From assembly GCA_017442535.1 (NCBI GenBank), contig JAFRZL010000015.1, positions 1 through 64,000 of the forward strand: a DNA stretch of 64,000 bases, written 5' to 3'. The notes under the pieces were generated by a model, which worked only from the letters and a program-made list of their open reading frames with translations, was not told the DNA's origin and did no database searches. Each line of letters starts with the position of its first letter. Position 1 is the first letter of the stretch. The stretch is from Bacillota bacterium. Its GTDB lineage: Bacteria > Bacillota > Clostridia > Lachnospirales > Bianqueaceae. Positions 45,735 through 53,122 of the stretch are shown here, piece after piece. The translations under genes and the position numbers were made by a program.

Positions 45735-45927
45735 TCAACCCGAGATGCCGACGCCTGAAATTTGATCCCTAGCAATATGCTAGGTGGGTGTTCGCAGTAA
45801 CTACGCTGCCATCCCCTGCCTGTAAACAGGAATTAGCTTGGGGCCCGACATTGTAGGCTAGGCATATAAAACTCCCAATCTCAAGGTGTAGGTTCAAATA
45901 CACAAGCTATCGCACATCCCAGGATGC
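45735..45927 (-). ncRNA. ssrS: 6S RNA (RNA polymerase regulator)
   Basis: About 193 bases from a good promoter. The 5' part CCTGGGATGTGCGATAGC and the 3' part GGCGTCGGCATCTCGGG closely match the ends of known 6S RNA (E. coli CTGAGATGTTCGCAAGC and GGCGGCATCTCGGAG), and they pair in a 9-bp closing stem (45915-45923 with 45739-45747). The central part has TACTGCGAACACCCACC and the hairpin CCTAGCA-TAT-TGCTAGG where E. coli has CTGCGACGACACATTCACC and a hairpin. 6S RNA binds housekeeping RNA polymerase by mimicking an open promoter. The exact ends are estimated. Confidence 0.88.
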
Positions 45928-45933
45928 AAGCAT

Positions 45934-45962
45934 ATTATACCGCAAAAAGCCCCCGGATGCAA
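45934..45962 (-). promoter_or_regulatory. Promoter of the 6S RNA
   Basis: On the minus strand TTGCAT (45962-45957) and TATAAT (45939-45934) are 17 bases apart; the expected RNA start is near 45927. Confidence 0.88.
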
Positions 45963-46112
45963 CCCCTTTTTGAAAAAAAGCTGAGAATTCTTCCGGCCGG
46001 CCCAAAAGTTTTACTCCGTCCCCCGCATATCGCTTTTCCGATTATCCCGTACCACCCGGGAACCATCACATCCAAAACAACCCGAAACCTATTATTATGC
46101 TTCTGCAGAGAG

Positions 46113-46141
46113 TTGAAATCCCGCGGATAATATGCTATACT
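46113..46141 (+). promoter_or_regulatory. Promoter of the zinc-ribbon/pectinesterase unit
   Basis: TTGAAA (46113-46118) and TATACT (46136-46141) are 17 bases apart, 35 bases before the zinc-ribbon gene. Confidence 0.8.
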
Positions 46142-46175
46142 TTGACCATAGACTCCAATTAGACGGAGGTGTGTG

Positions 46176-46427
46176 ATGCGTTGCTCAATTTGCGGGGCCA
46201 GGCTGCTGGCCGATGCATGTTACTGCCATAACTGTGGCAGAAAGCTTTCAGAGGCCGAGAAAGCAAGACTTCAGTCCGGCGGGCTCGGGCTGTTTGGCCG
46301 GCGCCGTGGTAAACCAGCGCACGGCGGTGTACATACAGGGCCTGTCTGGTTAAATGATGGCTGGCATCAGGGGCTTGCGAAACTTCGCCGCGAACGTGAG
46401 GATGAAGATCCTCATGTCAGAAAATAA
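46176..46427 (+). CDS. Small zinc-ribbon protein
   Basis: Protein of 83 residues. The N-terminus is a zinc ribbon: MRCSICGARLLADACYCHNCGRK with CxxC pairs at Cys3/Cys6 and Cys17/Cys20. The rest is basic and polar with no recognisable domain. The ATG at 46176 follows GGAGGT by 5 bases; GTG 46173 is too close. It has a good promoter and lies 25 bases before a pectinesterase gene, so the two may be cotranscribed. No function can be stated; a protein or nucleic-acid binding adaptor is possible. Confidence 0.7.
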   Translation: MRCSICGARLLADACYCHNCGRKLSEAEKARLQSGGLGLFGRRRGKPAHGGVHTGPVWLNDGWHQGLAKLRREREDEDPHVRK

Positions 46428-46452
46428 TTAAATCAAATGGGGAGGTCATGTT

Positions 46453-47439
46453 ATGTTTAATGCAATTAGAGAAAGATCCCGCAGACACGAGCTGCCGCAG
46501 ACGGCAGTGATTTATGTGGGCCGTCGTGAGAATGGCGAGCCGGCGGATTATGTGACGGTGCAGGAGGCGGTGGACGCAATACCGGCGGGGAATAAGACGC
46601 CGGTGCTGATGTATCTGCTGCCGGGCCGCTATCGTGAGGTGGTGCGTGTAAACGGTGATAAGCCGATGATCACGATGGTAGGCTGCGGAGCAAAACCCGA
46701 GGATGTTGTGATCACGTATGATAATTATGCAGGCATTAAGCTTGAGAACGGCGAAATCCTGGGGACCTTCCGCAGCGCGACTGTGAGCGTGTATGCGGAT
46801 GAATTCCGTGCGCAGAACCTGACCTTCGAGAACACCTACCTGCGGACGCTGGGCGAGATCCACACGCAGTCCGTGGCTTTTTACGCTTCGGGCGAGCATA
46901 TGGTGTTCGATAATTGCCGCTTCGTGAGCAAGCAGGATACGCTGTATACGCGCGACGGCAGCCAGCTTTACCGTAACTGCTACATCGAAGGCGACGTGGA
47001 CTTTATCTTTGGCGGGGCGCGCGCGGTCTTTGATCACTGCACGATTTTCTCGCGAGTGCGGCCCGAGCGCGGTCCCGGCCAGACACAGGGCTTCGTGACG
47101 GCGCCCAGCACATTTCTGGCTCAGCGCTATGGCTACGTGCTGCGCGACTGTGTGCTTGAAAGTGACTGCGAGCCGCAGACCGTCTACCTGGGCCGTCCCT
47201 GGCATCCGGGGTACGATCCCACCGCCGTGGGCTGTGCCTACTTTGTGCACTGCGAGTTGGGCCCGCACATCATCGACGAAGGCTGGACCGACATGAGCGG
47301 CTTCCTGGCCCGCGACGCCCGCTTCGGCGAAAACCAGAACTCCGGCCCCGGCGCCGTGCAGCACCCCAGCCGCCCGCAGCTTACCGATGCAGAAGCCGCG
47401 GAACTGACGAACCTGAAAGTGCTGGGCTGGGAGGAGTAG
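46453..47439 (+). CDS. Pectinesterase (pectin methylesterase) without signal peptide
   Basis: Carbohydrate esterase family 8 beta-helix protein that removes methyl groups from pectin. It has 328 residues. Catalytic motifs: HTQSVAFYASGE (Gln), VSKQDTLYTRDG (Gln-Asp), CYIEGDVDFIFGGA (second Asp) and VYLGRPWHPG (Arg-Trp). Start and N-terminus MFNAIRERSRRHELPQTAVIY contain no signal peptide or lipobox, so it should act in the cytoplasm on imported oligogalacturonides, as known for intracellular gut enzymes of this type. GGGGAGGTC precedes the ATG. A terminator follows. Confidence 0.92.
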   Translation: MFNAIRERSRRHELPQTAVIYVGRRENGEPADYVTVQEAVDAIPAGNKTPVLMYLLPGRYREVVRVNGDKPMITMVGCGAKPEDVVITYDNYAGIKLENGEILGTFRSATVSVYADEFRAQNLTFENTYLRTLGEIHTQSVAFYASGEHMVFDNCRFVSKQDTLYTRDGSQLYRNCYIEGDVDFIFGGARAVFDHCTIFSRVRPERGPGQTQGFVTAPSTFLAQRYGYVLRDCVLESDCEPQTVYLGRPWHPGYDPTAVGCAYFVHCELGPHIIDEGWTDMSGFLARDARFGENQNSGPGAVQHPSRPQLTDAEAAELTNLKVLGWEE

Positions 47440-47481
47440 GAGCTTCCAGTCGCGCCTCAATAAGCTTCTGGCATTTTCATC

Positions 47482-47520
47482 CGCACCTGACCGGGTAAAA
47501 GTCCGGAAAGGTGTGTTTTT
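47482..47520 (+). terminator. Terminator after the pectinesterase gene
   Basis: CACCT / AGGTG and CCGG / CCGG form a two-part stem (47484-47513) followed by five T (47516-47520). It marks the left edge of the AT-rich patch. Confidence 0.7.
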
Positions 47521-47839
47521 GCTTTATTAATACAATAAGAGCTGATGATACTTTGTTTAAGGTGTTTGCGATACTCTCAATAAATTCAAGTTGAATTCTT
47601 CGCGAAAAGTTAAAAACTTTGATATTTTGCTTAAAACGAAATACTTATCTGTTGAGCAGATAAATGAATGCTGGAATCTACTGTATAATTTAATGATCTT
47701 TTTTTGACAATGGAGAACTTTTTTGTCATTATATGTTGTTTTTTGTAGCGATTGATGGTATAATTACAATTGTTTCAGAGTATAGCAGCGTTTTTGATTC
47801 ATGTTTGCAATTGGACTATTAATCATAGGAGGATACATT
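47521..47839 (+). promoter_or_regulatory. AT-rich intergenic region with promoter and palindromes
   Basis: No gene is seen. It holds a palindrome AATTCAA-G-TTGAATT (47583-47597), a 7-bp hairpin TTATCTG / CAGATAA (47645-47663), and a promoter-like pair TTGTTT (47736-47741) and TATAAT (47759-47764), 17 bases apart with TGG before the -10, upstream of the ATPase remnant. Composition is clearly more AT-rich than the core genes on both sides. Confidence 0.6.
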
Positions 47840-48316
47840 GTGAATTATATAGAGATACCTCCACATGCGCCAGCTTTAATGGAATCCACACGTGCTATTG
47901 GGTATAGCTTGGAAGCTGCAGTAGCAGATATTATTGACAATAGTATTGCAGCAAACGCGTCCGAGATAGATGTGTGTTTTTCTCCTTATGAGCTTTCTCC
48001 TTATGTTTCAATTCTCGATAATGGACATGGAATAGATCCTGATAGGATTGATGAAGCTATGAGGTATGGAAGCCAAAGTTCACTTGATGTTTGCGGCGAA
48101 AATGATTTAGGAAGATTTGGACTTGGATTAAAAATCGCATCACTATCTCAATGTAGATGTTTAACTGTCATATCGAAAAGCCGTGGTATTCTATCAGCAA
48201 GCCGATGGGATTTAGATGAAGTTAATAGAATTGGAAAATGGGCATTGATTCAACTTGATAAAGAAGATATTGAACAGATTCCCCAGTATAAAACTGAATT
48301 AGATAAGTCAACCTAA
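47840..48316 (+). pseudogene. Truncated GHKL-type ATPase (N-terminal part only)
   Basis: Reads 158 residues of a GHKL (Hsp90/MutL-like) ATP-binding domain: N box ADIIDNSIAAN, G1 box SILDNGHGI, G2 box GRFGLGLKIASLSQ. The start is GTG 47840, 7 bases after TAGGAGGA. It stops at ELDKST, before the rest of the domain and any C-terminal region, whereas such proteins are usually some 450 residues or more. The following bases code for the end of an unrelated family in another frame, so a deletion or rearrangement likely joined two gene pieces. Composition is AT-rich, suggesting acquired DNA. Confidence 0.75.
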
Positions 48317-48450
48317 TATCATGGTATGGGGCGGAACCGAAGATCGACATACGTATTTGGAGGCCTGACCGATCTAAGGTTGGCAAAGGAATCGTTTTGA
48401 GTGAAGAAGAAGCGATGTATCTGAAGGACATTTTGAATGGAATTCTATAA
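48307..48450 (+). pseudogene. C-terminal remnant of a PC4/YdbC-family gene
   Basis: In a frame different from the preceding ATPase piece, 47 codons read as ISWYGAEPKIDIRIW, then KVGKGIVLSEEEAMYLKDIL and a stop. This matches the end of the PC4 (p15, YdbC) single-stranded DNA-binding family (pattern ...VSWNGGEPKYDIRDW...KMGKGITLTEEE...). The frame has a stop just upstream and no start codon or ribosome site, so it is a remnant. Confidence 0.7.
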
Positions 48451-48468
48451 TATAAGGAGGCATTAATT

Positions 48469-49533
48469 ATGGCAGAAGAATTACAAAAGAAGGACGATAG
48501 CTTTTCACTGGAAAACATTATTTCCACAGCGGTTAAAATTCCCGGTGTAAAGGTATCAAGAACGGCGTTTCTTGAAGAGACATTTAAGGATTATCCTGAT
48601 AAGAAAAGGAGCATCCTTGATGAAGGACCTATTGCTGCAGGCATCTCCGAAGATGAATTGCAGAAGAAGGCAAAGCGACTCATTCTCGTCAGGACAAGTG
48701 AATCCTCTATAATGTCGTTTGCTGCGGGCATTCCCGGTGGACTTCTTATGGCCGCAACAGTACCTGCGGATGTTTTACAGTTCTTTGGAATGTCAATTAG
48801 ATTGGCTCAAGAACTATCCTACTTATACGGCGCTAGAGACCTTTTTGACGAAAACCAGGTTGTTGATGAGCATGTCAGGAACCAGTTGATTATGTATATT
48901 GGAGTTATGTTTGGTGTCTCTGGAACTTCAGCAGGGGTTAGGGTGTTGTCTGTGCAAATTGCTAAAACAGCTCTTAAGAAGCTTCCACAGAAGGCACTGA
49001 CTAAGACTGTTTGGTATCCAATAGTTAAGAAGATAGCTTCATCAATTGGTGTGAGAATGACCAAGACAATTGCTGCAAAAGGCATTGCTAAGGTTATTCC
49101 TATTGTTGGTGGCATTATTACTGGCGGATTGACATTCGCCTCTATGATGCCGATGGCTAATCGCCTCCAGGAAACACTGAATAAAGCATGTTTCCATTAC
49201 TCAGAGGAAGAGTTTTATAAAGATTTGGAAACTATTGAAAACGCTTCATCTGATTTTGAGGAAGAAGCTAACGTGCAACCCAATAAAATAAAGGCCGCAG
49301 ATGTTTTCAATGCTTACGCAAAAACTGCGCGCCAAAAAGCATCTTCTTTTATTAATAAGGTTGTCCCCAAAAAAGAGAAAGATACAGGTTCTAAGACTTC
49401 ACTTGTTAAAGAGGAAATAACTAAAGAGGACGTATTCGCCGATTTGGAGCGCCTCAAAAAACTCTATGACACGGAAGTCATCACAAGAGACGAATTTGAG
49501 TCTAAGAAAGAGGAACTTCTGAAGCGAATCTGA
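48469..49533 (+). CDS. EcsC-like protein with C-terminal SHOCT domain
   Basis: Protein of 354 residues. The centre has two Gly-rich hydrophobic stretches, FAAGIPGGLLMAATVPADVL (about 82-101) and AKVIPIVGGIITGGLTFASM (about 207-226), with LAQELSYLYGARDLFDE between, as in EcsC-like proteins. A charged linker leads to a SHOCT domain at the end: FADLERLKKLYDTEVITRDE and FESKKEELLKRI. AT-rich codon use sets it apart from core genes. TAAGGAGGC precedes the ATG. It lies 16 bases before the next gene and so shares an operon with it. SHOCT is an oligomerisation or targeting module; the overall role is unknown. Confidence 0.6.
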   Translation: MAEELQKKDDSFSLENIISTAVKIPGVKVSRTAFLEETFKDYPDKKRSILDEGPIAAGISEDELQKKAKRLILVRTSESSIMSFAAGIPGGLLMAATVPADVLQFFGMSIRLAQELSYLYGARDLFDENQVVDEHVRNQLIMYIGVMFGVSGTSAGVRVLSVQIAKTALKKLPQKALTKTVWYPIVKKIASSIGVRMTKTIAAKGIAKVIPIVGGIITGGLTFASMMPMANRLQETLNKACFHYSEEEFYKDLETIENASSDFEEEANVQPNKIKAADVFNAYAKTARQKASSFINKVVPKKEKDTGSKTSLVKEEITKEDVFADLERLKKLYDTEVITRDEFESKKEELLKRI

Positions 49534-49549
49534 TCAAGGAGTTTTCCCA

Positions 49550-50980
49550 ATGCTATTATTTTCTACCTCATTCGGCTTTACGTCCGATATGTCGCCGGAT
49601 AATTTCCTCAGGCTGGTTATTGAATGGAATGAAAGCAGCCAGTACGAGGAGAACCGGATCCCGGGCATCCAGTGGAACGGAGAGAGGACCATTCAGTTCA
49701 GCCATAATATGGTTTCGCTCTCCTTCCTTGAGTATGCCGGCCGCAACATACAGGCTGTTCGCTATGTTAAGACAACGGAGGATGGCGTCGTCTGGAACTC
49801 GGACTTTGTAGCAGATTTTAACACTAAGAGAATCGGTATCCAGCTGGACCGTACATTCAGTGAGGACGGTCTGGTTATGAACGCTAAATTCTCAACACCA
49901 TACTTTATATCCATGCTGATTGCAAAGGGGTATCTTTGTCCCGATCAGGGTATTCCCGTTTTGCGCGCGCCGATTTCCGTCTGTGATGATGATTTGCCCA
50001 TGATTCGCAGAGCTGTTAACGAGACGTCTTCTTATAGATTGCCCGTGGTGGTGGTAACCAGGGATAATGCGGACGCTGAGCCGCTGGATACTGCATGGCT
50101 GGCCTCACGCGTTAAAGGAGCGGCGCATGTGCTGGTCGAGCAGAGTGCAGAACAATGCAAAGAATTGCATACCCTGTACGGAAAGACAGAAGAGCCCTGT
50201 GGAGCCGTGAGGATCTATTTCCCTTCGGAGACTGTTCCGCGGCGAAAATACACCTACCGAAGTCAGGCCGGCGACCGGGAAATGCGGCTTGAGCACATTG
50301 TTCGGGATATCATCCATTACGGCATCGCACAGCGCCTGGATAGTCTATTGACTTGGGAGGGCGTCCGAAGCGCGGTCATCCGGGAAGAACTGAGCAAACA
50401 GATATCTATTCGGGAAGCTTCCGAGACTGCCCGCCGAAAAGCTGAGAACGAAGTTGACTCCGTCTACGAGACCATGGACGAAGAGCTGCGCACTCTGGAG
50501 CAGCGGGTTCAGGAACTGACCAATGTCAACAACGCCCTTTTACAGGAGATTCGGGGCCTGCGGACCAAGTATGCCGCGACGGAAAACACTCCTTTGATCG
50601 TCTCCGGAGATGAAGAAGATTATTATCCGGGCGAGGTACGTGACTTGCTGCTGGAGATTCTTGCTGATGCGATGAACCGACAGCAGCCAGGAAGCCGGCG
50701 TGCAGATATCCTGGCGGATATTTTGCAGAATAATGCTTCACTTGGCATGAGCGGGGAGAAGCGGGAACGTATCAAAAACCTGCTGCGCGGCTACCGTACC
50801 ATGACATCCGTCATTCGTCAGGAGCTGTATGACCTCGGCTTCGGGATCTCCGAGGAAGGCAGACACTATAAACTGGTTTATTACGGCGATTCAAGGTATA
50901 CGCTGACCATGGCCTGCACAGCAAGTGACAACCGCAGCGGGCAAAATGCTGCAGCTGAGATTGCGAGAAAAGTCTTGTAA
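49550..50980 (+). CDS. Coiled-coil protein with possible HicA-like C-terminal domain
   Basis: Protein of 476 residues that I do not recognise as a whole. The N-terminal 260 residues are mixed alpha/beta without clear motifs (MLLFSTSFGFTSDMSPDNFL start); a coiled coil spans about 270-345 (EELSKQISIREASETARRK, VQELTNVNNALLQEIRGLRT); the C-terminus has RHYKLVYYGDSRYTLTM and ACTASDNRSGQNAAAEI, resembling the small dsRNA-binding fold of HicA/YcfA. Composition is closer to the core genome than that of the upstream gene. AAGGAG precedes the ATG. It is the second gene of an operon with the EcsC-like/SHOCT gene. A defence role is possible but unproven. Confidence 0.55.
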   Translation: MLLFSTSFGFTSDMSPDNFLRLVIEWNESSQYEENRIPGIQWNGERTIQFSHNMVSLSFLEYAGRNIQAVRYVKTTEDGVVWNSDFVADFNTKRIGIQLDRTFSEDGLVMNAKFSTPYFISMLIAKGYLCPDQGIPVLRAPISVCDDDLPMIRRAVNETSSYRLPVVVVTRDNADAEPLDTAWLASRVKGAAHVLVEQSAEQCKELHTLYGKTEEPCGAVRIYFPSETVPRRKYTYRSQAGDREMRLEHIVRDIIHYGIAQRLDSLLTWEGVRSAVIREELSKQISIREASETARRKAENEVDSVYETMDEELRTLEQRVQELTNVNNALLQEIRGLRTKYAATENTPLIVSGDEEDYYPGEVRDLLLEILADAMNRQQPGSRRADILADILQNNASLGMSGEKRERIKNLLRGYRTMTSVIRQELYDLGFGISEEGRHYKLVYYGDSRYTLTMACTASDNRSGQNAAAEIARKVL

Positions 50981-51037
50981 TCAGCGGACCTTGCGCACAC
51001 TATTCTATTTCTATTCATTTTTACGGGAGGAAGCATG

Positions 51038-51835
51038 ATGAGTCCGAATCAGGAGTTTTATGAGGGGCTTGATCCGAAGGATGCCGTGGGGACGACGCTC
51101 AGTTTTTTGCGGACGTTTTCACCTCTTTACGCGGGCACGGTCGGCCTTGACGGCAGACCGCAGGTCAGACTCGCGGACTTTGCGTTTGAGAAGGAAGGAG
51201 CTTTCTATTTTCTCACGCTGAAGAGCAGCCGCTTCTACGCAGAGCTTTCAAAAACACCATATCTTCAGCTGTGTAACTGCGATCCGGAGGCGGGGACGGT
51301 TTTCCGACTCTCCGGTAAAGCATGTTTTACGGAAGATGAAGCCATCATTGAACGCGGCATTAAGGAACGGCCTGACATGTTGGAGAGAGCAGGCGGAGAG
51401 CGAAAAATGCTGATCGCTTTATTCCTGCTGGAGGCGCAGACTACGCTAGAAGCTGAGAAAGCTTCCGTACCAGAGATGAATCTGCGGCTGCCGGACCCGA
51501 ACGGCGTCCTGATCGGAATCACGATCAAAAAGAAGACTGAACTGAGGGACCGCCTGGTACGTGTTCTGGAGCGCCGCGAAAACGAACCTCCGGCGCTGGA
51601 TCCGGAGCTTGCCAGAGTCTACGACGGGGCTATATTTGTTTTTGCCGAGGCGGCCAAGGCTATCTGGCCCAGAATGGATATACGACCGATCGAACGCGCC
51701 GCTGTCTTTGAAACCTGGGATGAGCGTGAGAAATATACGGCTCTGGCTGCCACACTGATCGGTAATGCCGTGATCGACTCCCCGGAGGATATTACGTATT
51801 GGCTGAACCCCGATACGCTGAAAGGACTGCTATGA
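51038..51835 (+). CDS. Flavin split-barrel (PNPOx-like) protein with extra C-terminal domain
   Basis: Protein of 265 residues. The N-terminal 130 residues look like the FMN-binding split barrel: FSPLYAGTVGLDGRPQVRLADF, EGAFYFLTLKSSRFYAELSK and PYLQLCNCDPEAGTVFRLSGKA. The C-terminal 130 residues form a second, unrecognised domain with VYDGAIFVFAEAAKAIW and TWDEREKYTALAATLIGNAV. The start at 51038 follows GGGAGG by 7 bases (51035 by 4). Its end overlaps the next gene by 4 bases, so the two are coupled. Confidence 0.65.
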   Translation: MSPNQEFYEGLDPKDAVGTTLSFLRTFSPLYAGTVGLDGRPQVRLADFAFEKEGAFYFLTLKSSRFYAELSKTPYLQLCNCDPEAGTVFRLSGKACFTEDEAIIERGIKERPDMLERAGGERKMLIALFLLEAQTTLEAEKASVPEMNLRLPDPNGVLIGITIKKKTELRDRLVRVLERRENEPPALDPELARVYDGAIFVFAEAAKAIWPRMDIRPIERAAVFETWDEREKYTALAATLIGNAVIDSPEDITYWLNPDTLKGLL

Positions 51836-52635
51836 ATTCGTTAAGAGAACAGCTTTTCAGCCATGTGCGGAATGAATATGGCTGCGATATAGAGTTTCCC
51901 TGGCGCACATTGCCGGACGCGGCTGTTTTCCGCCATGCGGAGAATAAAAAATGGTACGGACTTGTGATGGAAGTCGGCCGCGATAAGCTCGGTCTGCCCG
52001 GCACCGATCCGGTCGATGTACTGAATATCAAAATCGAAGATTCGGTGCTTCGCGAGATGCAGCTGCGGCAGCCGGGATGTTTTCCAGGCTATCACATGAA
52101 TCATTTTCACTGGATGACGGTTATGCTGGACGGGACGGTCCCTTTCGCGGATATTTGTATGCTGCTGGATCGCAGCTACGAAGCAACGCTGCCCAAACGC
52201 CTGCAGGCAAAGGAGCGGCTGCCCAGGGAGTGGGTGATCCCATCCAATCCGCATTATTATGATGTGATTACTGCATTCCGCGAGCGTCAGGAGATCGAAT
52301 GGAAGCAGGGAAGAGGCATTCTGAAAGGCGACACAGTTTATCTGTATGTCGGTGCGCCTGTTTCTGCCATCCTGTATAAATGTCTGGTGACGGAGACAGG
52401 GATCCCCTACGACCGTCATCACGAAAAAATCACGATCAATGCTCTGATGCGGATCCGCTGCCTCAAGACATATCCGGCGGATCAATTTACTTTTGCCAGG
52501 CTTTACGAAGAATTCGATATCCATACGATCCGAGGGCCGCGGGGCATCCCGGACGATCTGAGCCTGGCGCTCTCAAGGGCCGGAGAAAAATACGTTATGG
52601 CATCATCCCGGGACGACTGTAAAGCCGATTCCTAA
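51832..52635 (+). CDS. MmcQ/YjbR-like protein fused to a PUA/EVE-like domain
   Basis: Protein of 267 residues. The first half is MmcQ/YjbR-like: YGCDIEFPWRTLPDAAVFRH, KKWYGLVMEVGRDKLGL, VDVLNIKIEDSVLRE and PGYHMNHFHWMTVMLDG. The second half has PSNPHYYDVITAFRERQEIE, WKQGRGILKGDTVYLYVGAP and VSAILYKCLVTETGIPYDRH, which has the look of EVE/ASCH-type domains of the PUA superfamily that bind modified bases. The ATG at 51832 overlaps the previous stop (ATGA); the upstream extension to 51799 lies within the previous gene. Base recognition is inference. Confidence 0.65.
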   Translation: MNSLREQLFSHVRNEYGCDIEFPWRTLPDAAVFRHAENKKWYGLVMEVGRDKLGLPGTDPVDVLNIKIEDSVLREMQLRQPGCFPGYHMNHFHWMTVMLDGTVPFADICMLLDRSYEATLPKRLQAKERLPREWVIPSNPHYYDVITAFRERQEIEWKQGRGILKGDTVYLYVGAPVSAILYKCLVTETGIPYDRHHEKITINALMRIRCLKTYPADQFTFARLYEEFDIHTIRGPRGIPDDLSLALSRAGEKYVMASSRDDCKADS

Positions 52636-52680
52636 GGGAATAAGCCGGTGGTCTGCGTCCCAGGTGTAATATGCATCATT

Positions 52681-52936
52681 AAAAGTCTATGCCACGTGCA
52701 TAGAGAAACGCCAATAGTCTATGCCACGGGCATAGAGAACCGCCAAAAGTCTATGCCAGTGGCATACAGAAATGCCGAAAGACTATGCCCGTGGCATAGA
52801 GAAATGCCAAAAGCCTATGCCACAGGCATAGAGAAACGCCAAAAGTCTATGCCACTGGCATAAAGAAATGCCGAAAGACTATGCCAGTGGCATAGAGAAA
52901 CGCCAAAAGTCTATGCCACGGGCATAGAGAACCACC
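52681..52936. repeat. Tandem array 2 of 32-bp palindromic repeats
   Basis: Eight full units, exact period 32, starts at 52681, 52713, 52745, 52777, 52809, 52841, 52873 and 52905. The unit is roughly RAAAGTCTATGCC-NNN-GGCATAGAGAAACGCC; CTATGCC and GGCATAG are a 7-bp dyad around a 3-base loop. Loop triplets read ACG, ACG, AGT, CGT, ACA, ACT, AGT, ACG; flanks are nearly constant. It lies before the terminator at 52971. An open frame through it is a by-product of the repeat. Confidence 0.97.
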
Positions 52937-52970
52937 TCAAACCTACTTACAGAGCCAGCCATCATCGCAG

Positions 52971-52999
52971 AACCCACTGCCTTTGTCAGTGGGTTTTCT
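52971..52999 (+). terminator. Terminator after repeat array 2
   Basis: AACCCACTG (52971-52979) and CAGTGGGTT (52987-52995) form a perfect 9-bp stem with a 7-base loop and a T-run. The array would be part of the 3' untranslated RNA of the 51.0-52.6 kb operon. Confidence 0.88.
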
Positions 53000-53058
53000 C
53001 TTTAATGTATACAGTTTGCTTTATTACACTTCCACACACTCAAAACATTCTCCTTCTC

Positions 53059-53087
53059 TTGCATTTTAGCATTGTGAATGCTATAAT
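53059..53087 (+). promoter_or_regulatory. Promoter of the aldo/keto reductase operon
   Basis: TTGCAT (53059-53064) and TATAAT (53082-53087) are 17 bases apart, 36 bases before the first gene. The gap between 52636 and 53122 otherwise holds only repeat array 2 and its terminator. Confidence 0.85.
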
Positions 53088-53122
53088 AACAATAACTAAA
53101 TCCTCAAATGGACAGGAGAATC

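Noticed and set aside
45708-45930. tmRNA, SRP RNA, RNase P RNA or T-box leader
   Set aside because: No tRNA-like ends with a tag frame, no SRP tetraloop region, no RNase P core GAGGAAAGTC and no T-box AGGGTGG; the ends match 6S RNA instead.
47583-47663. Attachment site or direct repeats bounding the AT-rich patch
   Set aside because: Only local palindromes were found; no matching repeat was seen at the other edge near 49540, and no integrase gene is present.
47840-48450. A single ATPase-PC4 fusion protein
   Set aside because: The two pieces are in different frames with stops between them, so no fusion can be translated without frameshifting.
52648-52863. Open reading frame of 71 codons through repeat array 2
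   Set aside because: It lies wholly in the repeat, has no ribosome site and its peptide is just the translated repeat unit.
52681-52936. CRISPR array
   Set aside because: The units are contiguous with no unique spacers; only a 3-base loop varies, and no cas gene is in the window.
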